Shown one piece after another: positions 35,536 to 46,991 of a DNA stretch of 64,000 nucleotides. The stretch lies in NCBI GenBank assembly GCA_009746045.1, contig RPFO01000082.1, positions 4,211,952 to 4,275,951 on the forward strand, written 5' to 3'. The position numbers and the translations under genes are program-made. The notes below the pieces were generated by a model, which was not told where the DNA came from, did not search any database, and saw only the letters and a list, made by a program, of their open reading frames with translations. The DNA comes from Mesostigma viride. Lineage: Eukaryota; Streptophyta; Mesostigmatophyceae; Mesostigmatales; Mesostigmataceae. Position 1 is the first letter of the stretch, and every line of letters begins with the position of its first letter.

Positions 35536-37111
35536 ACTCAGCTCCCAAGAAGACCAGCATTTGATTGAATACAATAAGTGGAGCCCTGCCACAAATGCAG
35601 CAGTTAACAGTGGCCTTAAGGTTTCTCAATCCGCACGCGGAAGCAAGAAGCCTCCACCCAATTACCCCCCCCTGGCGCCAACCCCATTGCGCCGATCAAA
35701 CTCATGACCACCGTGCGCGAAAGAGCGTCACTGTCGCAACATCTCAAATGGCGACTCAGCCCGCGCTAGGCTATTTATTAACCCCCGCAGGGGCCCGCTG
35801 GTTACAATGCGACACAAGCCAGTGACCACCCCTGAAAAGCAAGCCCCCAAAAAGAGCCAGCATTTCGCAATTCCGGAACCGTCCAAAAAGGAAAGAGGTT
35901 TTACGACACCATAATAGCAGGTGCTGAGACGAAAAGGAACGACAAAGGTCTGGCGTAGCCTCGCCTCCCTAAGACGCCCTCCCCAACTCGAGTCTCGCAA
36001 TAGGGAAATTTCTAACTTCGGAGCGCAACTCTCGCGCGGCTCCTATTGTCCCCAACTACCCCTCCTCGGCAGGGGCAGCTGGACAACTGACCTGCCGCCA
36101 CAAAAAATAATTTATGAAAAAAACAGGCCGTTGCTGACAGGAACCTGGTTCAGGACCTTTTGAGTCCAGGTCACGTCCCACGCACCATCGCAAGGTGGCA
36201 AGCCTGCGATGTGACACTAGAGCTGTTTTAGAAACCTATAAACAGCTCCGCCGAAGCTGCCAGGCCGGCAAAACGCCGGAGTAGCGCCCCATCCTTCGCC
36301 CATGTCAAAAAGACCTGCAGCCGGGGAAAAACGACATGGGGGTAAATTTAAATTTTCTTTCCGTTGCACGACCAACTATACTATGCTTGGTCGGACAACT
36401 TAGCGGTTGTGCCACCATCTGCCTCGGCTACAAGACAGATGCAACCCGCGCTAGAATGTGCAATTTTGCACAGGCGGCCATTGCCGCCATTGGGAAAGAA
36501 ACAATTGCGGATCATTGCCTGCCTAGCTTGCTTAAGGCATGGCCCGCCGACACACAAGCTGACTGTCATCATCCTAAATTACTTAACACCGGCATGCGTC
36601 ACACGCCGGCCTGAACAGTGCTGAAAACGCCACTACAAACAACGTGGCCACGCACCCCCAGGCGAGTGCGTTAACCGTACAGGTAGTTGTACAAGGTTCC
36701 CAAGACTGACAAACATAAAACTCGCCCATCGACCCCTTGGGCCGGTCCGAATCCACTATACAATAATTAATAACGACTCACTAAAGAACCGAAATCAGTC
36801 AAAGATTCGTTAAGCAACCAGCCGACCCTACAGGTCCTCGGCTAATCTCAGCTGCATGGTGCAACCAAACACGAATCTTTGCAAGCAAGTCGTATAAAAC
36901 CTACAATTAATTTTCTCGGACCGCTAATTACACCGTGTAATAGCCACCGACCCTTATAAACAACCGGGTCATCCAAGGAAAATTCGGGCGAGCAGGAAAC
37001 CTTTTGTACAGATCGAATTAGTCAGCCCATGTCGCAGACAGCCTTCCACATCCAGGCCAAGGCATATAGCGGCCTTATCTTTCCCGCATGCGTTATATTC
37101 AGAGAAAAACG
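35536..37111. repeat. tandem repeat unit 2 (full, ~1.57 kb)
   Basis: Same start and end motifs as unit 1 with an intact middle (35660-36496), which includes the AGAGCTGTTTTAGAAAC segment. Other partial copies are at 33565-33890, 37499-37569 and 40908-41283 plus 42208-42365. Family unknown; no inverted ends or gene were found. Confidence 0.7.
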
Positions 37112-37498
37112 AGTTTACCTACACCTAGAACAGCTGACGTAGACTTCAGGCACCTACTATAGGCACACTTCACTGAACAGAGCCGACAACAGGGGTCGAG
37201 GATTCGAACCATGCTAGGCCCGTTTTACTCGGCGCTTTGCTCGCTTCTTGTTTATTTATTCACCCCTTTGCCAAACCTCCATGATTGTGGTCGAACGGGT
37301 CCCTAAAGCTAGGGCGCGCTCCTTGGCTGGCGGGGCTAGCGCCACTTGGCACTCGGCGGCGGTTTGTGGTGTCACGCATCTCCCTAGCCGTAGCTCCCTG
37401 GCTCAGTGGGGACCGGCCACACAGAGTACAAGCTCTAATGTCGCAGGCGAAGCCCGCAAAACTTGTTTATATAATTAAATTTTTTAATTTAATCGTCC

Positions 37499-37569
37499 GC
37501 TGACACACAAGCTGACATCATCCTAACAACATTAATTAACACCGGTATGCGTCACGCGCCGGCGGCCTA
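37499..37569. repeat. short fragment of the same unit
   Basis: GCTGACACACAAGCTGACATCATCC to CGCCGGCGGCCTAA matches 36546-36615. The surrounding 37112-37498 holds no recognised gene. A B-box-like GGTTCGAATCC occurs on the minus strand at about 37212, but no tRNA fold could be supported. Confidence 0.5.
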
Positions 37570-37599
37570 AGTAAGTAAGTACTTGCGTATCATGTACTA

Positions 37600-37865
37600 C
37601 TTTATCCCTCGGCCGCCTTCCCCACTCACGGGACAAGACGGCTCCCCCACCAGTCCTGCACACCTTCCCCTCCCGTGAGCTGGACAAGCAGCGGTTCCTG
37701 TCTCGTCGCAAGAGGTTGCACGACCTCACCTGGGCGCGCTGGACGACGACCTGACCCCCGCTCAGCAGCAGCAGCGACGCGACCTGTGGCCGGAATACCT
37801 CGGCCACAAGCAGGACTGGCCCCAGAAGCCCACTGAGGTGTACGTACTGGAGGGGCGGGGACCTG
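37600..37865 (+). pseudogene. LINE ORF1 tail (interrupted)
   Basis: Shifted frames encode the same ORF1 tail as 3709-3862 (RELDKQRFLSRRKRLHDLTW, then DDDLTPAQQQQRDLWPEYLG). At 37865/37866 a TIR element interrupts it, and the same LINE resumes at 39823 with the 3' UTR. Confidence 0.65.
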
Positions 37866-39822
37866 AGTTAGGTGAAATAGTGCCGGAATCTTTTCGTGGA
37901 GGGGGAGTCGAATAGACCTGGAGACAACCGCCTAGGCTAGTGCACGCAAATGATATTGCGCCGGAACTGCCTCTGGCAGGTTTCGAACCCCTGACCTCCA
38001 AGGGGCCAGGTTTTAGTGACTAGCGGCCGAATTAACTTGGGTGCTCGGAAGTGGTGATTCCGGGCAAAATAGTGTTCCGGACCGATTTGCCCCAACGGCA
38101 AAAAGGTTCCGGCACTATTTAACCTAACTAAGACCTGTGCACCTTGGAGGTCAGGGGTTCGAAACCTGCCAGTGACAGTTCCGACGCAATATCATTTGCG
38201 TGCACTAGCCCAGGCGGTTGTCTCCAGGTCTATTCGACTTCCCCTCCACGGGGCCAGGTTTTAGTTAGGTTAAAAAGTGCCGGAACCTTTTTGCCGTTGG
38301 GGCAAATCGGTCCGGAACACTATTTTGCCCGGAATAACCACTTCCGAGCACCCAAGTTAATTCGGCCGAATTAACTTGGGTGCTCGGAAGTGGTTATTCC
38401 GGGCAAAATAGTGTTCCGGACCGATTTGCCCCAACGGCAAAAAGGTTCCGGCACTATTTAACCCACAGTCCGCTGACCCATTTTTGGCACTTTTATACCC
38501 CTGAAAATGAAAAAAATCATAACTCACAGGCCACAACTCCAAATACCCCCAACCAAGATGCTAGGAGTATCTGTAGACACTTCAAGGGCTTTCAGAATGT
38601 GCAATAATACCTTGGCTTTTTCAAAGCATTTGGATGATAGCTCCAGTCAAAGCTGGCCAAAAGACGATCTTTTTTCCCCAAGGAAAAGTCTACCCCCCCC
38701 TAACTTCCCAGGGAGGGCAGGGAATCTCAATACCAACATTGGACAACTTAGTTGGATAGTCCAATGAGGGTTTCCTTGGGTCAGACCACCCGGATAACCC
38801 ATTACCCCTATATAACGTGCTCATACATGTGTGTGGGTTACGCGCGCGAAAACAGCTATCTATGACATGCAGCACAATAATGCATTATAACAAGCTATCA
38901 AAGGCTGCCAAAAGTGCTGGAATACAAACACGTTGCCTACCTGCACTGACGGAGTGGTATACTCTGGACAAAGAAATGCCCAAAACTGGGCACTTTCAGG
39001 GCTAATACCACTCTTTACAACAGGCATGGAACTTGCTGAAATATGCATGGATAAAATCGTCATTCATAATGCATGGGATACGTATTCCGCTGCAAACAAC
39101 ACGCAAATACGTTGTCGTACCTGGCTCGTTCATGCCCTACCCGGATTCCGCTGGCCGGGACCCTCATATCTCACACATACTGATGCTCTACAGGCAAAGG
39201 CCGCCATAGCCGCATACTTCATGATCCGCCATGGCTACCAGGTCGATGTTCCGTGCAAAGATGGCCACTAAACTAGTCCGCATTCTCAGCAAACGCTGCA
39301 GCTGACGTCCCTTACCCAAACTGGATGCCCGGGCTGGCGCAGATTGCCCGGCCATAGGGAGAAAATCGACCTATGATAAGCTATGACTCAGCTGGAACTG
39401 ACGACCAGGAAAGTCATATTTTCCTACCTGTATTTTCCTAACCCTATAAATCTGGCGGTGCCTGACCTACGAAAATCATGCATCGTCATTCTGAACAACA
39501 TTCTGAACCGTTTCAAGCCGTGAGACGCAAAAATTTCGTGACAGCGGCACGTTGGCAGCCATATCTCATTACGCGCGCGCGCGAGCGAAATTTTCCCGCC
39601 AAAGTCACGTGATACATTCTCAATGCACGTTGTAATTACCAGGCTATGGCGAATATTACCCCCAAACCTATGCATCACCTTCGTCCCTAAGTGTTCCCAG
39701 ACCCACCGGACCACTGACATCCGTCACAGGTGGCGCGGCGCTCACGGCGCGGCGCGAAATTCGACCGTTAGTCAAACTACCCGACAGGTCGGGTAGTTTA
39801 CGGACTAAGGGTTAACCTAACT
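37866..39822. mobile_element. TIR element / fold-back cluster with 5-bp duplication ACCTG
   Basis: Ends AGTTAGGTGAAATAGTGCC (37866) and, reading inward from 39822, AGTTAGGTTAA then, beyond the piggyBac insertion, ATAGTGCCGG. ACCTG flanks both sides (37861-37865 and 39823-39827). Inside, a ~100-bp end sequence (AACTTGGGTGCTCGGAAGTG to CGGCACTATTTAACC) occurs three times in alternating orientation (38033-38125, 38268-38363, 38364-38461). A ~125-bp segment with GGTTCGAAACC occurs as an inverted pair (37880-38005, 38140-38255). This is a palindromic, non-coding cluster. Confidence 0.65.
38462..39811. mobile_element. piggyBac-type non-autonomous transposon, 1350 bp
   Basis: TTAA on both sides (38458-38461, 39812-39815) and ends starting CCC: CCCACAGTCCGCTGACCC and, from the right, CCCTTAGTCCGTAAAC. 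The TTAA target and 5'-CCC are hallmarks of piggyBac. It splits the inner end of the surrounding TIR element. The longest frame (38933-39271, plus) does not resemble a piggyBac transposase. Confidence 0.75.
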
Positions 39823-40300
39823 ACCTGACTGATGATCAACCACAAGATGTGGACGCAAAAAGACACGCAAGATAATGCGTGCGGGCTAGAATAGCCTAGC
39901 TTCTATCCATTGGTAGTCACTGCCGCCATGGCAGCCATGCCTAGAATGTTTGCTTATAGCTGTGCCACCATACCTAGTCTGACGTGCACCGCTAACACAC
40001 GGTACACAACCAGCCATAGCCTTAGCCTTGTCCTTGTACAGCCATGCTATACGTCCTGGCTATCATTGCTCAGATTACTTGCCCACGCTCCTTGTTATGA
40101 CATGCATGCTCACACGGGTCCTATATTGCACCCACAGATCTTGCCGGATCGTTTACCGTGTCCGATTGCAGCTGTGGCATGCCTCTGGCATGAAGGAGAA
40201 AGGGGGTCTCTGCCCTTTCCTCCTGTTGTGCACACACAGGGATTAAAAGCACTTCGGTGCTCGGACCGTGACTCCCCAACAGGAGCACGAGTTTAATTGC
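39823..40300 (+). mobile_element. LINE 3' UTR, second copy
   Basis: Matches 3862-4330 along its length, including the hairpin AGCACTTCGGTGCT, and ends GGAGCACGAGTTTAATTG with almost no TTAA tract. It is the continuation of 37600-37865 after removal of the TIR element. Confidence 0.7.
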
Positions 40301-40907
40301 GCATGGGCATGCCACGGCTGCACTACATTTTTTTTGCAGCAAAACTATCAATTAATTAACGGGCATGCCACAAAGCACTATGCTAATCTCATTAGAAAAA
40401 TAATTACACGAAAGTTACATATATCGTCTGCATCATGCCCCAATGATATAGTAACTAGAGGGGGATATAATCCTCATCTGAGCTGTCCTCTACTGTGATG
40501 GCAGACACAGGCAGACGAGGCGGTAGTGTAGCGACTATCCTCAGGGGCGCAATAACTTCTGGACGCCTGAGGACTTCTACCCTGCATTCTACCAATGGGC
40601 CGTGGGGCCCGTGGGGAGAAAATAGGAGCATGCCCCACAGCCGGAAGGTGCTTATCGCAGACGGCAGCCCATTTCTCCTTGCCTATCATGCGGGCGCCGA
40701 GTAGAGATAATCCCAGAAGCCCTGCATCCCTCAAGCAATTGTGTCACATTGGTCCGGGTCGCGCGCCGCGTCGGCGCGGGGCCGGGCGCGCAAGTTTTCC
40801 AGTGGGTTGCGACGGGACACAGGGACCCTGCCATAGGAGGAGGTGTCTACCTGGTTGGCCAGTCTGAAGCCCGCCCGCAGAGCCCTCATAGGTATTCACC
40901 TGGTCTG
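40301..40907. other. unassigned interval with LINE-like scraps
   Basis: No complete gene. A piece near 40850-40905 (GGAGGTGTCTACCTGGTTGG) resembles LINE sequence at 2010-2030 and 41700. Otherwise nothing is recognised. Confidence 0.4.
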
Positions 40908-41283
40908 TGCGGGCGGCCTGAGCAGTGCTGCATGAAAAGGCCACTACAAATGATAACGTGGCCACGCACCCCCAGGCTAGTGCGTTAACCGTACAGGTAG
41001 TTGTATACAAGGTTCTCAAGACTGACAAAACATAAATCTCGCCGGCCCATCGATCGGCCTTGGGCCGGCCGAGTCCAGTATATAATAATTAATCACGACT
41101 CACTAAAAAACCAATCATGCAGTAAAGGATTTGTTAAGCAACCAGCCGACCCTACAGGTCCCTAGCTAATCTCTGCCGGTGCAAACAAATACGAATCTTT
41201 GCAAGTCGTATAAAACCTACTATTAATTTTTTTGGACCACGCATTAATAGCCACCGACCCTTATAAACGACCGGGTCATCCAT
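40908..41283. repeat. third copy of the 36-kb repeat unit, left part
   Basis: Matches 36608-36976 (CCTGAACAGTGCTG... to CCGGGTCATCCA) with several small indels. It is interrupted by LINE sequence and continues at 42208. Confidence 0.7.
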
Positions 41284-42207
41284 TAATAGACACGTGACTG
41301 CGTCACGTGAGCATAAGTCCTCAGTGGGAGGGGAACTTGGGATGGAATGGATGGTGTAAGCTATCTAGGTCCTAGTTACAGGGGTGTGGGCACCGCGGCC
41401 CGAATCGCTATGAATGCCATACGCGGTCACACGCGGAGCCCCCACAGACTTGGGGGTGGTCTCCTTCATCACTACTTGCCATCTATCCTTGCGTACCATC
41501 TGCCTCCATATCATGTACAGACAAACCAGGAGGCTGCCCGGGTGTGAGCCCGTCACGTCTAGTAGTGTATAGCACATGTCCATGCGGAGTCTATCACGAA
41601 AAGTCCACGGGTGGCGGCCCTGCCGCGCGCGGCCTGAGGCACGCCAGGTGATCGAGGATGATATCGCCCAGGCTGGGCGGGCTTGGTGCCAGCTAGTCTA
41701 TCTGATGTGTCTACCTGATCTCTGCGGGCCAGGTGCCCGGCTAGGCCCAGGCGCCTGTGCCTAATAATGTGGGAAACATAGGGCAAATCAGCGTACAAAT
41801 CCTCATTACTAATGTGCAAACCAAAGGGGATGTTAAGGGCCTTACGCAGCATCTTGGTGACGGTGCCGTCGAGTCGTTGCTCCAGCTCCTGCGTCAGTGT
41901 CCAGGTCTCGGCGCCGTAGGTCAGGATCGTCAGAATGACGACCTTGAAGAGGTCACGCTTGACGATCCGGGGTAGGGCGGGGTTGCTCCACCAGCGGCGG
42001 TGGTCATGGAGTTGCACCCACGCCATGACGATCCGTGTCGTCAGGTCGTCCTCGCAGTCGGGAAGCCAACTGCCGAGCAGCTTGAAGCGGCCTGAAGTAG
42101 GGTAGTTGACCTCGGTGTCGTCTAAGAGGTGGACTGTGGGTGGGGGCCCTGCCATGCCGAGGGCCTGGCAGGGCCTCCGTTTTGGGGCTGATTTCTAGAC
42201 CATGCAA
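41284..42207 (-). mobile_element. LINE fragment inserted in the repeat unit
   Basis: Separates GGGTCATCCA (41274-41283) from AGGAAAATTC (42208), which are contiguous in the copies at 35380 and 36970. It contains the reverse-transcriptase C-terminal gene fragment on the minus strand. No clean target duplication is visible. Confidence 0.6.
41559..42155 (-). CDS. LINE reverse transcriptase C-terminal fragment (intact frame)
   Basis: 198 codons from an ATG. It begins after the catalytic site: DDTEVNYPTSGRFKLLGSWL, then the usual post-palm text TRIVMAWVQLHDHRRWW, LFKVVILTILTYGAETWTLT, and a 'RHRRLGLAGHLARRDQ' block. These are conserved in many eukaryotic non-LTR polymerases. The polymerase motifs themselves are absent, so it cannot be active, but the frame is undamaged and the copy is probably young. 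It is related to, but distinct from, LINE copies 1 and 2. Confidence 0.8.
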   Translation of the reverse strand: MAGPPPTVHLLDDTEVNYPTSGRFKLLGSWLPDCEDDLTTRIVMAWVQLHDHRRWWSNPALPRIVKRDLFKVVILTILTYGAETWTLTQELEQRLDGTVTKMLRKALNIPFGLHISNEDLYADLPYVSHIIRHRRLGLAGHLARRDQVDTSDRLAGTKPAQPGRYHPRSPGVPQAARGRAATRGLFVIDSAWTCAIHY

Positions 42208-42365
42208 GGAAAATTCAGGCGAGCATGAAACCCTAAATGTACAGATCGAATTAGTCGATCAGCCCATAGTGCAGACAGCTACCTTCCATGCTTGCAGGCC
42301 AACACATAGCGGCCCTATCTTTCCCGCATGCGTTAATCAAACTATATTCAGAGAAAACCGATACT
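42208..42365. repeat. third copy of the 36-kb repeat unit, right part
   Basis: AGGAAAATTCAGGCGAGCA to TTCAGAGAAAACCGAT, matching 35388-35533. Confidence 0.7.
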
Positions 42366-42505
42366 TATATCATAATAATATAATTACGTACAGCAGAGTG
42401 AAATCACTCAAACCAAAGCAAACGCCCAGCTATAAACCTATATACAGAGCCATGTCAAAGCTCTATACTACGATAAGACCAATGGAAACGCCTAACGGGA
42501 GGAAC

Positions 42506-42960
42506 CTAATAGCCCTGCTGCACCGCAAAATCAGCCCGCGTACGGCGGAGCATGATGTCAGCCATGGCCCGAGTCAGCGCCACCGACAAGCGCTGACGCC
42601 AATATGACGTCCAGGTCCGCGCCGACCATGGGGCCCGCTGGCCCTCCAGGTCCAGCCGGTCCTCCCGGAGCCGGCAACACTCCTTGAAGAAGGCGGAGGT
42701 CAGGGGCCCCATGGCCCCAAACTCCTCCAGGACAAAGGGCACCACACGATGGTGCCCGACGTCGCCGTAGGCCAGGAGCTTGGCCCGCTCCGCCCGGTCC
42801 GCCGTGTAACCTGCCGTGAGGGAGGCCCCAGCCACGTGGCTAAGAGCCAAGGGCCGCGCCACCGAAACGTCGATAAGCAGATGCCGGCCACCCCCCTCAA
42901 AGGCCAGCACCACGATGTCAGGCCGGTGGTTGGGGGAATAGAAGGCAGCGCCATCCGCAT
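42506..42960 (-). pseudogene. LINE C-terminal domain with restriction-like endonuclease signature (probable)
   Basis: The minus strand, open from about 42960, reads NHRPDIVVLAFEG-(7)-LLIDVSVARP, then YGDVGHHRVVPFVLEEFGAMGP, FFKECC, WRQRLSVALTRA and RRTRADF, with a stop at 42506. R-PD followed about 14 residues later by hydrophobic-IDV is the pattern of the PD-(D/E)xK-like nuclease of site-specific non-LTR elements. A plus-strand relative is split at 27883/32949. The upstream polymerase part is missing. Confidence 0.5.
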
Positions 42961-43791
42961 CCTCGGACCGGATCTATCACTACTTATATCAAGGAGACAA
43001 CCTTATATGCGTGTCTTACTGGTGAAGAAGTGGTGTCTCAAAATGACTGTCTATCATGAGAGGAGAAACTCGATAAGCAGCATATAGATAGAGCTCTGCC
43101 GGGAAATAAACAATGGCTAGCACGGGCCGGATCCATGGAACTCTCCGGGAAGCTCCAAGTAGGAACAGTGCCACGTACATCACTGACAGGCTGGCTACGT
43201 ACATGGATCGTTGTATACGTACGTCCGCAATATCCTTGTTTTTGGGGGTTGAAGGTAATTCCTTCATTGGTACCCACATGACGTACGTAGTGCTCTCAAT
43301 TGGTTACGTTTGTTATTAAGTGAGACAACTATTCCTGGACGCATGGCAATCCAGTTATGTACATGTCCCGGGTTTCTTGCACTGTTGCACACTTGCCGAC
43401 ATGCTATCTACTAAATCTTCCATGAGACCCATTTTGCAAACTTTCACGCGATCCTACCTTGTAGTAGATATGACACGCGCTCATCAGTGCGTCACGTGAG
43501 CATCTATGTATTATATCATTCGTATGTACAGCATCTGTCGTTACAGGCTATCCTGCTGGCGTAACATAACTCCTCGTTGGAACTCACGTAATCCCATACT
43601 AACTATTGCTCAACAGTACCCAGAATCAAAAGTACATACTCAAACAAAAATGTACTCCGCGACTCTCCCAATGGAGCCCCGTGAGTAAATGAAAGAATGA
43701 ATCCATGAATGAATAAATGAATGAATCGCTCAACCCACACACCGGTCGTGCACTGTGGACATGCCATGCCCATGTACAACGTCCTCCATTG
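42961..43791. other. intergenic interval with one short dispersed repeat
   Basis: No gene recognised. AGTGAGACAACTATTCCTGG...ATGGCAATCC at about 43319-43353 recurs at 61297-61331, just after the formate dehydrogenase gene. Confidence 0.45.
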
Positions 43792-46700
43792 CTACAACGT
43801 CTCATCCGCGTTCGAGTCCGCCAGCTCCACCAGCTGCCTCTGCATCCCCTCGATCGCTTCGCCGTTGGCCTCCAGCTGCCGCCGTTGACACTGGATCTGC
43901 TCCGTCAGCCGCTGCTTAGCCTCCTCCTGCTGCGCCAGGTCCGCGCGCTGGCTGCCCAGCTCGAAACGGAGCTTGATGGCTTCCTCTCCGACCAGCGCGC
44001 TCTCCTCGCTCAGCCGGCCGATCTCGTCGCGCATCGCTTGGCTTGTCTGCAGCAACCCGCGCAGCTGTGGGCGTTCCATTCGAAGACAGAAGCGTTGCGG
44101 GGATCATAGCGTTCCAAAACAACGTCGAAACAAGCAGGAGATTAAGTTGTTTGTTAGCGTTGGTCGTAGCAAGCTCCTTTGCTGTGACGTAAATAACATT
44201 CTAAGTGCAACACCAAGAGGACCAGGGACTCATGGTATTCGTTACTTGGGCAGCGGTAGCTGGGTCATGTGGCGCATGAACCCACGATCATTCGTAGTCA
44301 AGAAAGCAAGCATTGCTGCAGCGCGTGTCCGCGTGTGGCAAAAGCAACCTGCGACCCATACTCACATGCATGTCGTCTCATGCATGGGCAATTATGGCAT
44401 TCATCGATACTTATGTCCAGGTTGGCATTTGTGCATGGACTGATACTCATTATGCCCACCCGCATATCGACCCGCATCACCAAAGGTGCCCTCTAAGGGG
44501 CCAACCCATGCATCTTCCCCAGACCACCACCCTGTCCCTTCATTGCCACCCCCCCACCCCCAACCCCCAACCCCCCCACGCCACACACACGTTTCCCTTG
44601 ACCAGCACCCACCTCTCCTTGTCCTATACCCAACTTGTCCAGTCTCATACCAGCACCCACAATTTCTTGTTCTACACCAGCCCCCACCTCCTGTCCTGAT
44701 CCAGCACCAGCCTTTCCCCTCAGCCCCCACCAACTTTCCCCTCAGCCCCCGCCATCTTTTCCCTCAGCCCCCACCCATCTCGATTGCCAAGCCCAGCATC
44801 CGGTGCCTCATTAACCCCCCCACGCCTTCTCTTCCACCAGCCCATCACCTTCCCTTGTCTCCCCCCCCTTCCCCCTTCTCTTCCACCAGCCCATCACCTT
44901 CCCTTGTCATACATCCCCCCACACCTTCTCTTTGATGGACGCCAGCCGCGCCGCCTGCGCCCCGTTGCGCACGGGGAGCCGGCCCGTGACGGCCGCCAGC
45001 GCGTTCGCCAGCTCGTCCACGTCCGCGCTGTTCCACGCCGAGGGGAACAGGTCCGATGCCAGCGCACGCAACGCCTGTGTCGCATGCGCGATCCGGTCCG
45101 CCGCACTGGGCGCGAGCAGGGCCAAGGGCTTTTCGATCACGGGCACGAGCTGGGACCCACCAGGGTGCATGAGCTGTAAAGAGCCGCCATGGCTAAGCGC
45201 CGATAGCTCCTGCCTCAACGGCGACATCAAGAGTTGAGCACTTCTATGCGACCTCGCCGCCCCCAACCCCGCCCCTCCCCTTGCACCAACCTCCGCCCCG
45301 ATCATCGCCCCCACAGCCCTGTCCGTCCCACCTGCCTTGGCCCCTGTCGTAACGCCTCCCCTCGCCGGCCCGGGCTGCTCCCTGGGCTTGGAGGATCGCA
45401 TCGTCTCACCCCCCGCGACCGATGGCCCGCGCTTATGGCCGGTCATGTGCATCGATCGGGGACCCGCCGCCGCTGCCACCGCCGATGGCCCTGCGGGGCC
45501 GGCTGCGACGTCACCAGGCCCACTGCTACCACCGCTGCCACAAGCAGGTCTACCGCCGCTGCTGGCACCCCTGGCGCCCCAGTCGCCAGGTGTCACCTCC
45601 CCAGACGAGCCTGAGGGCCCACCCCCATTGGCCATGGATGGCCGCACCATTTTAGCCAAGGGCTGGTTTTTCCCTTTGCCCCCTCGAGAAAGCTGTGCTG
45701 GCGGCCGATCCCCTCCCTCACTGCCGTGCCCGGTGCCACGGCCGTCCCTGGGTGTGCCCAGGGAGCCCTTGAGCTTCTTGGGACGCGGGTGGCCCTGCTG
45801 GTGCTCTGCAGGGCCACTCGACCCAGAACCACCCTTGACAGGCAACCCAGCACCACCACCTCGGACGACCTCCGCTTGATGATGATGAGCACTACCCCGA
45901 GAAACAGTATCTTTGATGGCTTTAAGAGGCAATGTGCCCTGCTCACCACGATCCGGGGCATTTCGCCTGTGCCGCCTCGCGTCAACGGCATCATCACCAG
46001 CACCCATGCCGCAGCCGTTACAGCCATCATCAAGACTATCATCGCTGCCGTTGGTGCGGCCCTCTCTATGACCATCGCCATCGCCCTGTTGACAGGCATC
46101 ATCAAGACCAACATCATGGCCTGGCCGCCCCACCCCCTCATCTTTTTCGTCATTTCGACCTGGATCAGCGTTCACCCCACCCTGGCCCCTGGCATGCAGC
46201 ATGCCGTGGAAATACCTACCCTCCGCAACCGGTGCCATCCGCGGCTCCTCCTCCCCAACCTCACCCACCCACCCGTGCACGCAGCCGCTGCCATGGGGTC
46301 CACTCTCAGCCTCGCCGTCGCATCGGACAACCATCCAACCCTCCGCTGTCTTCTGCCTCTTCGCACCGCCACGAACGCCATTCCCCCCATCCCCCTCCCT
46401 CTTGTTCACCCCCTTTACTACCCCCCCCTCCCCCCCTCCGAGCCCACGCGCCGCCCCCCCTGAGTCATCGTCCCGGCTACCCTGGGCCCCTCCAGGGTCC
46501 AGCAGACGACCCCCGCCCGCGCTCCCTTGCGGCAATAGCGGCCGGGCCGCATTCGCGTGCAGACCGGCAACCCCCTGGTCAGCCCTCCTCCCTGCGGGTG
46601 CATCTGCGTCGTCCTCCAGCCTTAGCTCCTCTGCGGCATCAAGATAGTCTTCCTGCTGCCATCCGAGTTTGTGCTGGCTCAGGTCCCCTGGCTCTCGCAC

Positions 46701-46991
46701 CCCTTGTCTATCATGTTGACCCCATCCATCATCATCGTCGTCGCATCCATCCCCCCCCCTCCCTCCTCCCCCCCCCTGTGGCGCCCAAACTGGCCTGACC
46801 ATGGTGGCCCCAATCACCACCCCGAGGTTTACCCTCACAAAGAGTTGCAAGACGATTCTTGTTGACCGCATCGATTCTTGTTGACAATTCTTGTTGTCCA
46901 CCCCGCTTGCCTCCCCTCCCCAACCCCTGCACCCCCTTCCGTTGCGCCATGCTCGGGTGCTGGATGCCTGCATACCCACCGGTCCTTCCAC
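43792..46991 (-). CDS. unknown low-complexity protein, C-terminal half with coiled-coil last exon
   Basis: The last exon is 44064-43792 (91 codons including TAG). The previous exon ends at 44925 with codons for Ser-Ile-Lys-Glu-Lys. The intron between (44924-44065, 860 nt) has GT/AG ends, falls in phase 0 and has a strongly C-rich plus strand. Across the joint the heptad-like pattern continues (LASIKEK then LRGLLQTSQAMRDEIG). This supports the splice and gives a ~110-residue coiled coil ending in DSNADETL. Upstream text (46991-44925) is Gly/Ala/Ser/Arg-rich and disordered, with one ordered-looking stretch (QLLMSPLRQELSAL to DVDELANALAAV). No ATG begins this frame; it most likely continues the open frame 46732-50322 by an unplaced intron. 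Function unknown. Confidence 0.6.

Noticed and set aside
37195-37235. tRNA gene on the minus strand (GGTTCGAATCC)
   Set aside because: Only the B-box matches; the T stem pairs at three of five positions and no acceptor or anticodon arm could be drawn.
44486-44935. Plus-strand proline-rich frame opposite the unknown gene
   Set aside because: It lies over the C-rich intron of the minus-strand gene and has no domain; composition explains it.
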